64,000 nt of DNA from Radiobacillus kanasensis (GCF_021049245.1 NZ_CP088020.1:3354001-3418000); one strand, 5' to 3'. Positions 42,735-57,641 are shown, counted from the stretch's first letter. Translations and numbers: made by a program. Notes: generated by a model not told the origin, from the sequence alone.

Positions 42735-43703
42735 TTATACCCACCACATATCTGCGGGGCTTTCTTTAATTAACACGGATTGTAAGTTTTGGACAGCGCG
42801 TTGGAATCCTTCCTCAATCGACATGATTGGATCCTCATGTTCAATGCTTACCACATGATCATAGCCGTATGTACGTAAAGCACTCATCATGTTGGACCAC
42901 TCCTCCAAACCGTGCCCACATCCAACAGAGCGGAAGTTCCAGGCTCTTGTTTGCACATTTCCATACGGTTGCATATCGGTTAGTCCGTACATATTTACGT
43001 TATCTTGATCGATGTAGGTGTCTTTAGCGTGAAAGTGATGAATTGCGTTCGCTTTTCCTAGAATCTTAATGGCAGCCACTGGGTCAATTCCTTGCCACCA
43101 TAGATGACTTGGATCAAGGTTCGCTCCAATTGCATCACTCGTCTCTTCACGTAACTTCAGCATCGTGTATGGGGTGTGAACGAGAAATCCAGCATGGAGC
43201 TCCAAGCCAATTTTGACGTTGTTTTCTTCGGCAACACGGCCGACTTCTTTCCAATATGGAATGAGTTTCTCTTCCCATTGCCACTTTAAAACATCCGCAT
43301 ATTCGTTTGGCCAAGGAGCAACAGGCCAATTCGGATATTTGGCTCCTTCATGATCCCCAGCTGTTCCTGAAAAGCAATTTACGACTGGAACATTTAGAAG
43401 GTTGGCTAGCTTGATGGTTTTGATTAATATGTCATGACTTTCTTTTGCAAATTCCGAATCAGGAGAAAGCGGGTTACCATGACAACTAAAGGCACTGATG
43501 GTTAATCCTCTGTCGGTTACAGCTTTTACATAATCCGTTCTTTTCGATTCGGATTCTAAAAGCTCATCTAACGGACAATGAGCATTACCTGGATAGTTCC
43601 CTGTTCCAATTTCTACGGCATCTAACCCTGATGCTTTCACATGATCTAACATTTCTTCAAAGGATTTTTCTGCAAATAAAACGGTAAAAACGCCTAATTT
43701 CAT
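42735..43703 (-). CDS. Sugar phosphate isomerase/epimerase (AP-endonuclease-2 TIM barrel)
   Basis: A 322-residue xylose-isomerase-like TIM barrel. Metal-binding pattern: Glu in IGLELHAG, Asp/His in GANLDPSHLWWQG, His in IHHFHAKDT, Glu in VVSIEHEDP. It acts on a keto- or amino-sugar derivative. Last gene of the operon, after two Gfo/Idh dehydrogenases, a common trio for inositol-like or 3-keto-sugar breakdown. Substrate not determinable. Confidence 0.85.
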   Translation of the reverse strand: MKLGVFTVLFAEKSFEEMLDHVKASGLDAVEIGTGNYPGNAHCPLDELLESESKRTDYVKAVTDRGLTISAFSCHGNPLSPDSEFAKESHDILIKTIKLANLLNVPVVNCFSGTAGDHEGAKYPNWPVAPWPNEYADVLKWQWEEKLIPYWKEVGRVAEENNVKIGLELHAGFLVHTPYTMLKLREETSDAIGANLDPSHLWWQGIDPVAAIKILGKANAIHHFHAKDTYIDQDNVNMYGLTDMQPYGNVQTRAWNFRSVGCGHGLEEWSNMMSALRTYGYDHVVSIEHEDPIMSIEEGFQRAVQNLQSVLIKESPADMWWV

Positions 43704-43724
43704 GTCATTCTCCTCCCTTAGTGT

Positions 43725-44756
43725 TTAGAATCGAACGCTTTTTCCGGATATGCTGCTTTCGTAAATAGCATCGATAATTCTTGATGTTTGTAGGGCTTGT
43801 TCTGGTTTTACAATAGCTTCTTGAATACCGAGGCAGCTGTCTACAAAGTTCGCCGCTTGTAACACGCTCGGATCATCCGGTCCCGGCAACCAATTTGGCA
43901 CTTGATCGAGTAACAAACCATGTTTAGACTGATAGACAGCAAAAGGAAAGACATCGATTCCAGCTTTATCTCCAGATATTCGAACAGATTCCTTGTCGTC
44001 CGCTACGTTTGCAGCCCAAGAAGTTTCTAGGAAAAGGGTAGCTCCATTGTCAAAGCGAATATATGCTGTTGCATGGTCATCCACTTCAAATGAGTTCGCA
44101 TCTATATCCCCCCACGTGTTCACGAGCTCTCCAGACGTACTTAAATCTTGATAGGTTGCTCCTGAAACTTCTACAGGTTGAGGGTTTCCTAGTAACCAAA
44201 GAGCTAGGTCAAGATGGTGACAACCGAAATCGATTAAACTTCCACCACCTTGTAATTCTTTATTTATAAACACACCCCATCCAGGAACTTTCCTGCGACG
44301 AAGGGCTTCTACTCGAACCACTAGTGGCTTCCCAATTTCCCCAGCATCCATGACTTTTTTGGCTGCTTGGGATTCCTTCATAAACCGGTAATGGAAGCCG
44401 ATGAAAAGGACTTTTCCTGTTCGCTTAGATGCCTCGACCATTCTTTCCGCTTCCCTAGCTGATAACGCCATTGGCTTCTCACAAAGCACATGCTTACCAG
44501 CCTCTAAAGCGGCAATCGCAATATCAGCATGGAACTTGTTCGGCGTACAAATCGTGACAGCATCCACATGTTCAAACATATCCTCGTAATTTTCTACAAC
44601 GACGGGAACACCGTATTGTTTGGCTATTTTCCCGGCAAGTTCTTGATTTAAGTCTGAAACAGCTTGAATCTTCACTTGATCTGTCATATTCGCGAAGGTA
44701 GGCAAATGCCTTGCTTGTGCAATTCCGCCTACCCCGATGACTCCTATTCGAAGCAT
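43725..44756 (-). CDS. Gfo/Idh/MocA-family oxidoreductase (1)
   Basis: A 343-residue NAD(P)-dependent sugar dehydrogenase. The Rossmann start is IGVIGVGGIAQARHLP; CTPNKFHADIAIAALEAGKHVLCEKPMAL contains the EKP motif with its Lys; GGSLIDFGCHHLDLALWLLG contains the DxGxHxxD-type active site. It is a distant paralogue of the next upstream gene (34% or so by eye; not computed). Spaced 10 bp from it. Confidence 0.9.
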   Translation of the reverse strand: MLRIGVIGVGGIAQARHLPTFANMTDQVKIQAVSDLNQELAGKIAKQYGVPVVVENYEDMFEHVDAVTICTPNKFHADIAIAALEAGKHVLCEKPMALSAREAERMVEASKRTGKVLFIGFHYRFMKESQAAKKVMDAGEIGKPLVVRVEALRRRKVPGWGVFINKELQGGGSLIDFGCHHLDLALWLLGNPQPVEVSGATYQDLSTSGELVNTWGDIDANSFEVDDHATAYIRFDNGATLFLETSWAANVADDKESVRISGDKAGIDVFPFAVYQSKHGLLLDQVPNWLPGPDDPSVLQAANFVDSCLGIQEAIVKPEQALQTSRIIDAIYESSISGKSVRF

Positions 44757-44766
44757 ACGTATCCTC

Positions 44767-45789
44767 CTATAGTTGTACGTTTTTCTTAGTTTCGTTCGCC
44801 TCTAAGGCAGCAATAATAACTTGAAGGGATTTCCAACCTTCATCCCCAGTAATGAGTGGTGTTTTATCCTCTTTCACACTTTCGACAAAGTGGTCAATCA
44901 CACCAGAATTGCTTTGACTTTCATTCGTTTGGATTTGACCGAGCTGATAATTTACCGTGGAACCATCCTTATATTGGATGACCATAGAAAAAACAGGATC
45001 TTCTTCTAAACGAATAATCCCTTTTTCTCCGTAAATAATCGTGGAATTATCTTCACTCGACACGTAAGCCCAACTGGCGGTTAAGGTTCCGATGATTCCT
45101 GATTCGGTGCGAAGTAAAGCAACCGCGTTATCATCCACAGTGCTGTTTTCTTTGGCGTTCCCTTCCACGAGAGCAGCTACTTCTTTCACTTCTTCTCCTA
45201 GGATATAACGGATTAAGTCGGCTTTGTGAACCCCTAAATCACCTAGTGCTCCGATAAAGGCTTCTTCCTTTTTAAAGAACCAACTGTTCTTTCCGTCTGC
45301 ACTCCAGCCTTCCGGTCCGCCATGTCCGAAAGTCGTTCGGAAGCTGTAGATACGGCCTAGTTCTCCACTAGCAATCAATTCTTTTGCTTTTTGATGAGAT
45401 GGGACGAAGCGTTGATTATGTCCAATCATTAGTTTCTTTCCGGATTTCTCGGCAGCTGCAATCATCTCGTTTGCTTCTTTTTCCGAAGTGGCCATCGGCT
45501 TTTCACACAATACATGTTTTCCTGCCTGTAATGCGGCGATTGAGACAGGAGCGTGAAGATAGTTCGGTGTACAAACACTTACGATATCAATTTCTTCATT
45601 TTGAAGAAGCTCGTGATAATCGGTATAGTATTTTCCTGCCCCAAATCGTTCTGCAGTTGCCTTTGCACGGTCTTCTACCTTATCACATACCGCTATTATT
45701 TCTGCATCCGGATTGTTTTGATATTCAGGTAAGTGACGATGGTTCGCAATGCTTCCGCATCCCACTACTCCTACTTTTAATGTACCCAT
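44767..45789 (-). CDS. Gfo/Idh/MocA-family oxidoreductase (2)
   Basis: A 340-residue paralogue: VGVVGCGSIANHRHLPEY, CTPNYLHAPVSIAALQAGKHVLCEKPMA and GALGDLGVHKADLIRYIL. The two could act in opposite directions on one sugar, oxidising to and reducing from a keto intermediate, or on two substrates (inference). No signal peptide, cytoplasmic. Confidence 0.9.
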   Translation of the reverse strand: MGTLKVGVVGCGSIANHRHLPEYQNNPDAEIIAVCDKVEDRAKATAERFGAGKYYTDYHELLQNEEIDIVSVCTPNYLHAPVSIAALQAGKHVLCEKPMATSEKEANEMIAAAEKSGKKLMIGHNQRFVPSHQKAKELIASGELGRIYSFRTTFGHGGPEGWSADGKNSWFFKKEEAFIGALGDLGVHKADLIRYILGEEVKEVAALVEGNAKENSTVDDNAVALLRTESGIIGTLTASWAYVSSEDNSTIIYGEKGIIRLEEDPVFSMVIQYKDGSTVNYQLGQIQTNESQSNSGVIDHFVESVKEDKTPLITGDEGWKSLQVIIAALEANETKKNVQL

Positions 45790-45808
45790 ATCAGTCCACT
45801 CCTTCTCA

Positions 45809-46534
45809 TTACTTTGATTTTTCGGATATCGTTTCTAACGGTTGCGCGTTGCCATAGACGGGATAGTCTCGTTCTACTGGTTGAACAAACTTCACACCGT
45901 TCGCAATTACTTTTTGAATTTCAGAATTATGATACGTTGGATACGATTCATGTCCTGGACGGAAGTAGAAAATTTTCCCGTTTCCTCGTTGGTACGTGCA
46001 GCCAGAGCGGAAAACCTCTCCACCTTCAAACCAGCTTACGAATACGAGCTGATCTGGGGTTGGGATGTCAAAGTGTTCCCCGTACATTTCTTCTTTTTCT
46101 AATTCTATGAACTGGTCTACTCCTTCGGCAATGGGATGGGATGGATCGACTACCCATAGGCGTTCCTTTTCATCCGCTTCCCTCCACTTCAAATCACAAG
46201 AAGTGCCCATCAACTTTTTGAAAATCTTAGAAAAGTGACCAGAGTGAAGGACCACTAATCCCATCCCTTTTAATACGCGTTGGTGTACTTTTTCCACCAC
46301 TTCATCTGATACTTCTTCGTGTGCAAGATGCCCCCACCAGACCAGGACGTCTGTTTTTTCCAATACATCATCGCTCAGGCCGTGCTCCGGCTCATCTAGG
46401 GTTGCGGTTGAAGTTATAAACCCTTTTTCTTCTAAAAGGGCAGCGATCGTACCGTGAATTCCATTTGGATAGATTTCCGCTACCGCTGGATTTTTCTTTT
46501 CGTGTCTGTTTTCATTCCATACTGTTACGTGCAT
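45809..46534 (-). CDS. ThuA-domain protein
   Basis: A 241-residue ThuA-like (trehalose utilisation) protein: [74 protein letters not shown] and [21 protein letters not shown]. The fold is class I glutamine-amidotransferase-like; in rhizobia ThuA and ThuB convert disaccharides to 3-keto forms. The ATG at 46534 is chosen by AGAGGGG upstream. The neighbouring Gfo/Idh genes would be the ThuB equivalents. Confidence 0.88.
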   Translation of the reverse strand: MHVTVWNENRHEKKNPAVAEIYPNGIHGTIAALLEEKGFITSTATLDEPEHGLSDDVLEKTDVLVWWGHLAHEEVSDEVVEKVHQRVLKGMGLVVLHSGHFSKIFKKLMGTSCDLKWREADEKERLWVVDPSHPIAEGVDQFIELEKEEMYGEHFDIPTPDQLVFVSWFEGGEVFRSGCTYQRGNGKIFYFRPGHESYPTYHNSEIQKVIANGVKFVQPVERDYPVYGNAQPLETISEKSK

Positions 46535-46566
46535 GTGTAATCCCCTCTTTCTCATAATTTGTAGAA

Positions 46567-47385
46567 CTATTCTTTCACGGATCCGGAGGTAAGTCCAGAT
46601 ACGATTCTACGCTGGAACAGTAGTACGATAATAACAATTGGTATCGTAACGATTACAGTGGCTGCTGATATGTCGCCCCACGGAATTGAGTACTGACTTT
46701 GGTACATCGAAATCCCTACAGGGACTGTACGCCACGTATCAGAACTGTTAATCGTTAAAGAGAACAAATATTCATTCCATGCTGCAATGAACACGAGAAT
46801 TCCAGTTGTAAAAACACCTGGTGCAGCTAATGGGAAAATGATTTTTCGAAACGTTTGGAATGGACTTGCGCCATCGAGTTTTGCCGATTCCTCCAGCTCA
46901 TATGGGATCTTTTGAAAGAACGTGGATAGAATCCAGATTGCTAAAGGCAAACTTATCGTAATGTAAGGGATGACGAGCCCTATATAGCTATTGCGTAAAC
47001 CTAATCCTGTGATTAGGTTAAACATCGGTGAAATAATTGCAATCTGTGGAAACATCGATGCTGCCAATACAATGCCTAGGATTAAGCCTTTCCCCTTAAT
47101 GGGTAATCTTGTAATCGCATAGGATGCAAACGATGCAAATCCTAACGCTAGAATCGTAGTTAGTGATGAAACAACTAAACTATTTAACATGTATCTGAGT
47201 AATGGCCGATTGGTCAAGGCAGCTTCATAGGATTCTAAGCCCGGATTTTTCGTAAACCAGTTAAACGATGAAAAAATCTCTCCTGGTGGTTTAATGGAAG
47301 TCAAGAATACCCAGATGAATGGGAACATGACTAAAAATACAAAGATTACGAGAAAGAAATAAAATCCAAATCCTGCTTTTTTCAT
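46567..47385 (-). CDS. Carbohydrate ABC transporter permease (MalG type)
   Basis: A 272-residue CUT1 permease with six membrane segments and the EAA loop ([29 protein letters not shown]). It pairs with the MalF-type permease 12 bp upstream. No ATPase gene lies in the operon, so it probably uses a shared MsmX-type ATPase encoded elsewhere. Confidence 0.92.
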   Translation of the reverse strand: MKKAGFGFYFFLVIFVFLVMFPFIWVFLTSIKPPGEIFSSFNWFTKNPGLESYEAALTNRPLLRYMLNSLVVSSLTTILALGFASFASYAITRLPIKGKGLILGIVLAASMFPQIAIISPMFNLITGLGLRNSYIGLVIPYITISLPLAIWILSTFFQKIPYELEESAKLDGASPFQTFRKIIFPLAAPGVFTTGILVFIAAWNEYLFSLTINSSDTWRTVPVGISMYQSQYSIPWGDISAATVIVTIPIVIIVLLFQRRIVSGLTSGSVKE

Positions 47386-47397
47386 TGTGTTCCCCCC

Positions 47398-48711
47398 TTA
47401 TCTTGTCTTTCCTGAAATTAATTCAGAGCCGATTAATTTCACGTAAATGATACTGATGATGGCCACACAGATAAACACAATCACAGACAACACGGAACCT
47501 TCACCGAAGTTTTGCTGTGCGAATAAGGTCTCGTACGCATAAATAGAAATCGATTCTGTCGCGTTCGCTGGTCCCCCACCTGTTAATACGTAGATCAAGT
47601 CAAACACACGGAATGCATCCAGTGTACGGAACAGTAATGCAACGAGAATGCTAGATTTTAATAACGGTAATGTAATAGACCAGAACTGCTGTGTTTTAGT
47701 CGCTCCGTCTACCGAAGCCGCTTCATAAAGTGACATTGGAATGGTCTGTAAACCTGCTAGTAGTAATAACGCCATGTATGGAGTTGTTTTCCATACGTCT
47801 GCTAGAATGACGGAGAACATGGCACCATCCGACGTGGATAATAACCAAGATGCATCTGGAATGATGTTTAGGACTTCTAAATAATGGCCCACGATTCCGG
47901 ACTGCCCATCGTAAAGGAATCCCCACATCATTGCAGCTACAGCGGTCGGAATGGCCCATGGAATGAGTACGGATGCCCGAATTAAACCTCGACCTTTAAA
48001 GGCTCTATTAATGAGAAGCGCGATTGCTAATCCAAGTACTAGTTCAAAACCAACGGAAATAATCGTAAAGAAAGTCGTATTCCAAAGAGATTGCCACATT
48101 CTTTTGTCTTTGAAATATTTTACGTAATTGTCTAACCCGATAAAATTGGACTTGAGAATGGTGTTACTCGTCGCTCCTAGTAAACCTGCTGTTTGTTCAA
48201 ATTGATCGGATAATTGATCATCACTAGTGGATTCCGCAATGGCCGTCAGGTCTTCTTGATAAGATTGAAGAGCCTGTCGATAATCAACAGCAAAGTCATT
48301 ATCAATCTGTTGATACTTTAATTCCGAATCCGTAACCGGCTGATACTTCATGAGCATTTCATCGATAATGGCAATATCCTTTTTGATTTGGTCATCACTT
48401 AACAATTCTTCATGGTAGGATTCAATGTTTTGTTGTATGTCTTTTACTTTTTCTGTGTTTTCTCCTGAAGCAGAGGATGCTAATGCCTCCAACTGGTTGC
48501 CAATGTAAAAATAGTTATCGGCATACCGCTCTAAATCAATATTTGCATCTAACATTTTTTGAGACCGTGTCGGATCATTTAAACGATAATCAAATAAGCT
48601 ATTCCACATGGATTGTGCAACTGGCCACAGGGTAACGACAAAAACTAAAATAAGTGACGGTATTACCATGGCATACCCAAGCTGCTTTTCATTTAATTGA
48701 AATTTTTTCAT
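47398..48711 (-). CDS. Carbohydrate ABC transporter permease (MalF type) with a long extracytoplasmic insert
   Basis: A 437-residue permease, about 140 longer than ordinary CUT1 permeases. The extra part (about 42-190) lies between membrane helices 1 and 2, within the outer loop that normally runs directly to FIGLDNYVKYFKD. It is helical, rich in Asp/Glu/Gln/Ser (QNIESYHEELLSDDQIKKDI). The rest is standard: six helices and EAASVDGATKTQQFWSITLPLLK. The insert may contact the two binding proteins, as the MalF P2 loop does (inference). Confidence 0.9.
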   Translation of the reverse strand: MKKFQLNEKQLGYAMVIPSLILVFVVTLWPVAQSMWNSLFDYRLNDPTRSQKMLDANIDLERYADNYFYIGNQLEALASSASGENTEKVKDIQQNIESYHEELLSDDQIKKDIAIIDEMLMKYQPVTDSELKYQQIDNDFAVDYRQALQSYQEDLTAIAESTSDDQLSDQFEQTAGLLGATSNTILKSNFIGLDNYVKYFKDKRMWQSLWNTTFFTIISVGFELVLGLAIALLINRAFKGRGLIRASVLIPWAIPTAVAAMMWGFLYDGQSGIVGHYLEVLNIIPDASWLLSTSDGAMFSVILADVWKTTPYMALLLLAGLQTIPMSLYEAASVDGATKTQQFWSITLPLLKSSILVALLFRTLDAFRVFDLIYVLTGGGPANATESISIYAYETLFAQQNFGEGSVLSVIVFICVAIISIIYVKLIGSELISGKTR

Positions 48712-48769
48712 TGTGATCCCCCTTCTTCTTTCATTTGCCCTGTGTCTGGAGCCAAGCTTTTAAAGAAAA

Positions 48770-48799
48770 AGCAAGATGAGAGTTAGCGCTCATCTTGCT
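48770..48799 (-). terminator. Intercistronic terminator between binding protein 1 and permeases
   Basis: On the minus strand AGCAAGATGAG pairs with CTCATCTTGCT, followed by TTTTC. Partial read-through would favour the binding protein over the permeases. Confidence 0.82.
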
Positions 48800-48818
48800 C
48801 CTGCTTTTCGTAGAAGCA

Positions 48819-50144
48819 TTATTCACTCATTGCTTCTTCAATTTTCGTTTGAATGTTAGCAGCTGCATCTTCCGCTGTTTGGTCACCAGTCAATGCTTTA
48901 GAAAGCTCGATTTGAAGAATATCAGAGATTTCTGGATAGATTGGTGTTACTGGGCGTGGTACGGCAGCTTCTAATACTTTTACAAACTCTGGATTTGCAA
49001 ATAATGGGCTTGCTTCTTGCACTTCTGCGTCATCGTAAAGTGCTTTAAGTGTAGGTGCGGATCCACCTTCCGTTGCCGTGATTTTTTGTCCTTCTGCACC
49101 TGTCATGAATTTTACAAATTCCCAAGCTGCTTCTGGATGCTCACTGTAACGGTTGATCATTGTCATCCATCCACCAAGTGTAGCAGCACTTCCTGCATCA
49201 CCAGCTGGCAATGTTGTAATCCCAACATTATCTACGACTTTTGATCTTTCTGTATCATTGGAAGATGCTTGCATGTACGGCCAGTTACGAGCAAATACGG
49301 CTTGACCTTCGATCCATGCAGTTTCTGTTTCTGTTTCCATGAAGTTCAAAATGTTATCTGGAACAAAATCAGAACCTACAATTTCTTGCATTTTCTTGAT
49401 TGCTTTTACGGTTTCAGGACTGTTCGCAACCACTTCGTTGTTTTCGTTAATGATTTGTCCGCCATAAGAAGCGATGAATTCAATCGCGTTACAGACAAGA
49501 CCTTCGTATTGAGCAGCTTGCATTAAGTAACCAAATTGAGTTCCAGCTTCCCCGTTAAGAGAACTAGCTTGTTCAATCAACTCATCCCAAGTTTTAGGAG
49601 GAGTGTCTACAATATCTGTTCTGTAGTACAACATCCCTGCATCGGTAAACTTAGGCATTGCCCATTGCTTTCCGTTAAATTTACCTGCAGCAACGGCACC
49701 TGGGAAGTAATCATCCATATTAATGCCATCTGCCTCGATGAAACGGTCTAGCTCTAATGCGTAGTTTGCTTGGGCAAATTCTGCTGGCCAGATAACGTCT
49801 GCATCAAATACGTCAATTTCAGCGCTTTGTGCACTAAATGCTGTTACATATTGGTCGTGTTGTTGACCAGTATCAGCAGGCATTTCACGGAATTCTACAT
49901 CGATGTTAGGATGTGCTTCCTCAAATGCTGCCACTAACTTTTCGTTCGCTCCTGTTGTATCTACACCACGTGCATATACAATGGTAACTTTTTCTTCTTC
50001 TGTATTTTCATCTGTTGTTTCCGTATCGGTGTCTGTGTTGCCAGAATCGTCTGTTGTTTCTTCGTTCCCACCACTACAAGCTGCTAGAAATAGAACCAAT
50101 AAAAGTAAACCAAAACTAACTAGCGCACTTTTCCATAGCTTCAA
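48819..50144 (-). CDS. Sugar-binding lipoprotein 1 (SBP family 1, trehalose/maltose type)
   Basis: A 441-residue lipoprotein with lipobox FLAAC (Cys23), a Thr/Glu/Asp linker, then the family 1 binding fold: VTIVYARGVDTTGANEKLVAAFEEAHPNIDVEFREMPADTGQQHDQYVTAFSAQSAEIDV in outline, DVIWPAEFAQANYALELDRF, and WMTMINRYSEHPEAAWEFVKF. It is nearly colinear with the downstream paralogue at 50407. Own sigma-A promoter with a perfect cre. Confidence 0.92.
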   Translation of the reverse strand: MKLWKSALVSFGLLLLVLFLAACSGGNEETTDDSGNTDTDTETTDENTEEEKVTIVYARGVDTTGANEKLVAAFEEAHPNIDVEFREMPADTGQQHDQYVTAFSAQSAEIDVFDADVIWPAEFAQANYALELDRFIEADGINMDDYFPGAVAAGKFNGKQWAMPKFTDAGMLYYRTDIVDTPPKTWDELIEQASSLNGEAGTQFGYLMQAAQYEGLVCNAIEFIASYGGQIINENNEVVANSPETVKAIKKMQEIVGSDFVPDNILNFMETETETAWIEGQAVFARNWPYMQASSNDTERSKVVDNVGITTLPAGDAGSAATLGGWMTMINRYSEHPEAAWEFVKFMTGAEGQKITATEGGSAPTLKALYDDAEVQEASPLFANPEFVKVLEAAVPRPVTPIYPEISDILQIELSKALTGDQTAEDAAANIQTKIEEAMSE

Positions 50145-50210
50145 ACTAATTCCCCCTTTAAATGAGTAGCAACTTTCATGTAACCGCTTAACCTATTGTC
50201 TGTAATATGA

Positions 50211-50292
50211 TGAAATCGATTACATTTATCATTATATTACAACTGTTTTTGAGGGGTCAACCGTTTTTTAAGGAAAAATGTAATCGTTTACT
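50211..50292 (-). promoter_or_regulatory. Promoter and two cre sites of binding protein 1
   Basis: On the minus strand TTGACC (50255-50260), 18-bp spacer, TATAAT (50231-50236). A site TGAAATCGATTACA (50211-50224, plus reading) fits the cre consensus at all 14 positions and overlaps the start point. TGTAATCGTTTACT (50279-50292), upstream of -35, fits 13 of 14. Confidence 0.78.
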
Positions 50293-50371
50293 ATTATCGA
50301 ATTTGGGAACTTGTATATACTTCTTAGAGTATCAACGGGTTCGATGACTTATTAAAATGGAAATAAAAAGT

Positions 50372-50402
50372 TATTCGACAAAATTCGGGTGGTGCCTGTC
50401 AC
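50372..50402. repeat. REP-like half element
   Basis: TTCGACAAAATTCGGGTGGT followed by GCCTGTCAC, one half of the element described at 29371, lying just past the stop of binding protein 2. Confidence 0.65.
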
Positions 50403-50406
50403 TTAG

Positions 50407-51735
50407 TTATTCGGAAATTGCTGCTTCTATTTTTGCTTGGATGTTTGCGGCTGCTTCTTCTGCTGTTTGGTCACCAGTCAATGCTTTGGAAAGCTCGATT
50501 TGTAAGATATCCGAAATCTCAGGATAGATTGGTGTTACTGGGCGTGGTACTGCGGCTTCTAATACTTTTTGGAATTCTGGGTTTGCGAACAATGGGCTAG
50601 CATCTGTTACCTCTGTATCTTCATAGAGTGCTTTAAGTGTTGGTGCAGATCCACCTTCAATCGCTCGAATCTTTTGACCTTCAGGACCAGAAAGGAATTT
50701 CACAAGCTTCCAAGCAGCCTCTGGATGCTCACTGTACCGGTTAATCATAGCCATCCAGCCACCAAGTGTTGCAGCGCTACCTGCATCTCCTGCCGGTAAA
50801 GTAGTGATACCGATTTTGTCCATTACTTTCGACCTTTCTGGGTCATTAGAGGATGCTTGCATATATGGCCAGTTACGAGCAAATACAGATTGACCTTCAA
50901 TCCAAGCTGTTTCTGTTTCCGTTTCCATGAAGTTTAGAATATTATCTGGGACAAAATCAGAGCCTACAATCTCTTGCAATTTACTAATCGCTTTAACTGT
51001 TTCTGGGCTGTTCGCTACCACTTCATTATTTTCGTTGATGATTTCACCACCGTAAGAGGCAATGATTTCGATTGCGTTACATACAAGTCCTTCATACTGA
51101 GCTGCTTGCATAAGATAACCGAATTGAGTACCAGCTTCTCCTTTAAGTGAGCTAGCTTGCTCAATTAACTCATCCCAAGTTTTCGGAGGGGTATCTACGA
51201 TGTCTGTTCTGTAGTAAAGCATACCTGCATCGGAGAACATTGGCATCGCCCATTGCTTTCCGTTAAATTTACCAGCTGCTACTGTACCAGGGAAGTAGTC
51301 CTCCATATTAATCCCGTCTGCCTCGATGAAACGATCTAGCTCTAATGCGTAGTTCGCTTGGGCAAATTCTGCTGGCCAAATCACATCGCCTTCAAACACA
51401 TCAATTTCAGCGCTTTGAGCACTAAAGGCTGTTACATATTGGTCATGCTGTTGACCCGTGTCTGCAGGCATTTCACGGTATTCTACATCAATGTTCGGAT
51501 GAGATTCCTCGAATGCCTCAATTAACTTTTGTGTGGCACCTGTCGTATCTACACCTGATGAGTAAACGATGGTGACTTTTTCTTCTTCTGTATTTTCACT
51601 AGATGTCGTTTCCTTGTTTGAATCCGAATTGTTCGATTCACTAGATGTTTCCTCGCTTCCATTACTACATGCCGCTAGAAATAAAACAAGTAGCAGTAAA
51701 CCAAAACTAGCTAACGCTATCCTCCATGATTTCAA
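50407..51735 (-). CDS. Sugar-binding lipoprotein 2 (tandem paralogue)
   Basis: A 442-residue lipoprotein (Cys23) that differs from the paralogue at 48819 at a minority of positions, mostly in the linker (SSESNNSDSNKETTSSENTEE) and near VYSSGVDTTGATQKLIEAFEE. Sugar-contact regions (ADTGQQHDQY, DVIWPAEFAQANY, MEDYFPGTVAAGKFNGKQWAM) are almost unchanged. It is separated from its twin by a promoter region, so the two are separately transcribed. A recent duplication that included the promoter is likely. Confidence 0.92.
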   Translation of the reverse strand: MKSWRIALASFGLLLLVLFLAACSNGSEETSSESNNSDSNKETTSSENTEEEKVTIVYSSGVDTTGATQKLIEAFEESHPNIDVEYREMPADTGQQHDQYVTAFSAQSAEIDVFEGDVIWPAEFAQANYALELDRFIEADGINMEDYFPGTVAAGKFNGKQWAMPMFSDAGMLYYRTDIVDTPPKTWDELIEQASSLKGEAGTQFGYLMQAAQYEGLVCNAIEIIASYGGEIINENNEVVANSPETVKAISKLQEIVGSDFVPDNILNFMETETETAWIEGQSVFARNWPYMQASSNDPERSKVMDKIGITTLPAGDAGSAATLGGWMAMINRYSEHPEAAWKLVKFLSGPEGQKIRAIEGGSAPTLKALYEDTEVTDASPLFANPEFQKVLEAAVPRPVTPIYPEISDILQIELSKALTGDQTAEEAAANIQAKIEAAISE

Positions 51736-51801
51736 TGAATGTCCTCCTTTAAAATTTTTTAATTTGTAACCGTTTTACTTCACCTTGAATTGTTCGAATT
51801 T

Positions 51802-51850
51802 TGAAAACGATTACATTATAAGTATAGATTATGAATTTTGGAAGGGTCAA
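51802..51850 (-). promoter_or_regulatory. Promoter and cre of binding protein 2
   Basis: On the minus strand TTGACC (51845-51850), 18-bp spacer, TATACT (51821-51826). TGAAAACGATTACA (51802-51815, plus reading) is a perfect cre at the start point. The arrangement copies that of binding protein 1. Confidence 0.78.
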
Positions 51851-51939
51851 CCGCTTTTCTTAATTGGAGTAAGCGCTTTCCTAAGATGATCTTAGAGTCC
51901 CAACAGCTTGAGCCCGTTTTTAAAATGATAATAAAAAGT

Positions 51940-51990
51940 CCTTCGACAAAAACCGGGTGGTGCCAGTCACGCCCCGGTTTTTGTCGAAGG
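51940..51990. repeat. REP-like hairpin, complete
   Basis: TTCGACAAAAACCGGG pairs with CCCCGGTTTTTGTCGAA around a loop TGGTGCCAGTCACG. It is the best-preserved hairpin form of the REP-like element. Confidence 0.8.
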
Positions 51991-52006
51991 ACGGCAGCAT
52001 GAAAAA

Positions 52007-52035
52007 AAGGCTTAAAACCAATGGTTTTAAGCCTT
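52007..52035 (-). terminator. atp operon terminator
   Basis: AAGGCTTAAAACC pairs with GGTTTTAAGCCTT, followed by TTTTTC, just past atpC. Confidence 0.95.
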
Positions 52036-52058
52036 CTCCTATTTCGCCGTACGTTCTT

Positions 52059-52484
<426 letters not shown>

Positions 52485-52564
52485 TTAGTTGCCGATCCTA
52501 CTATTGTGACCATAGTCAAAAGTCAGAGTAGTTCTACCCTAAACAGGCAAACTACCTTCCTTTA

Positions 52565-53980
<1,416 letters not shown>

Positions 53981-53998
53981 TTACTTCTTTTCAATGTC

Positions 53999-54877
<879 letters not shown>

Positions 54878-54910
54878 TTACAAGGATTTCGACCTAAACC
54901 TCTACAGAGT

Positions 54911-54950
54911 CATGTTCAAAAAGGAGATGCACTCCCTTTTGAGCGTCCTC
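54911..54950. repeat. Short TGTTCAAAAA-type palindrome between atpA and atpG
   Basis: TGTTCAAAAAGGAGATGCAC then TCCCTTTTGAGCG and TCCTC. It is a shrunken relative of the element at 12767 and 16211. On the minus strand it could form a stem in the atpA-atpG spacer. Confidence 0.5.
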
Positions 54951-56465
<1,515 letters not shown>

Positions 56466-56480
56466 TCACCCCTATCATCC

Positions 56481-57595
<1,115 letters not shown>

Positions 57596-57641
57596 TTACT
57601 CCAGCTTTTTCCTTTGCGAATAGGTTCCTAATCGTAAAGGA

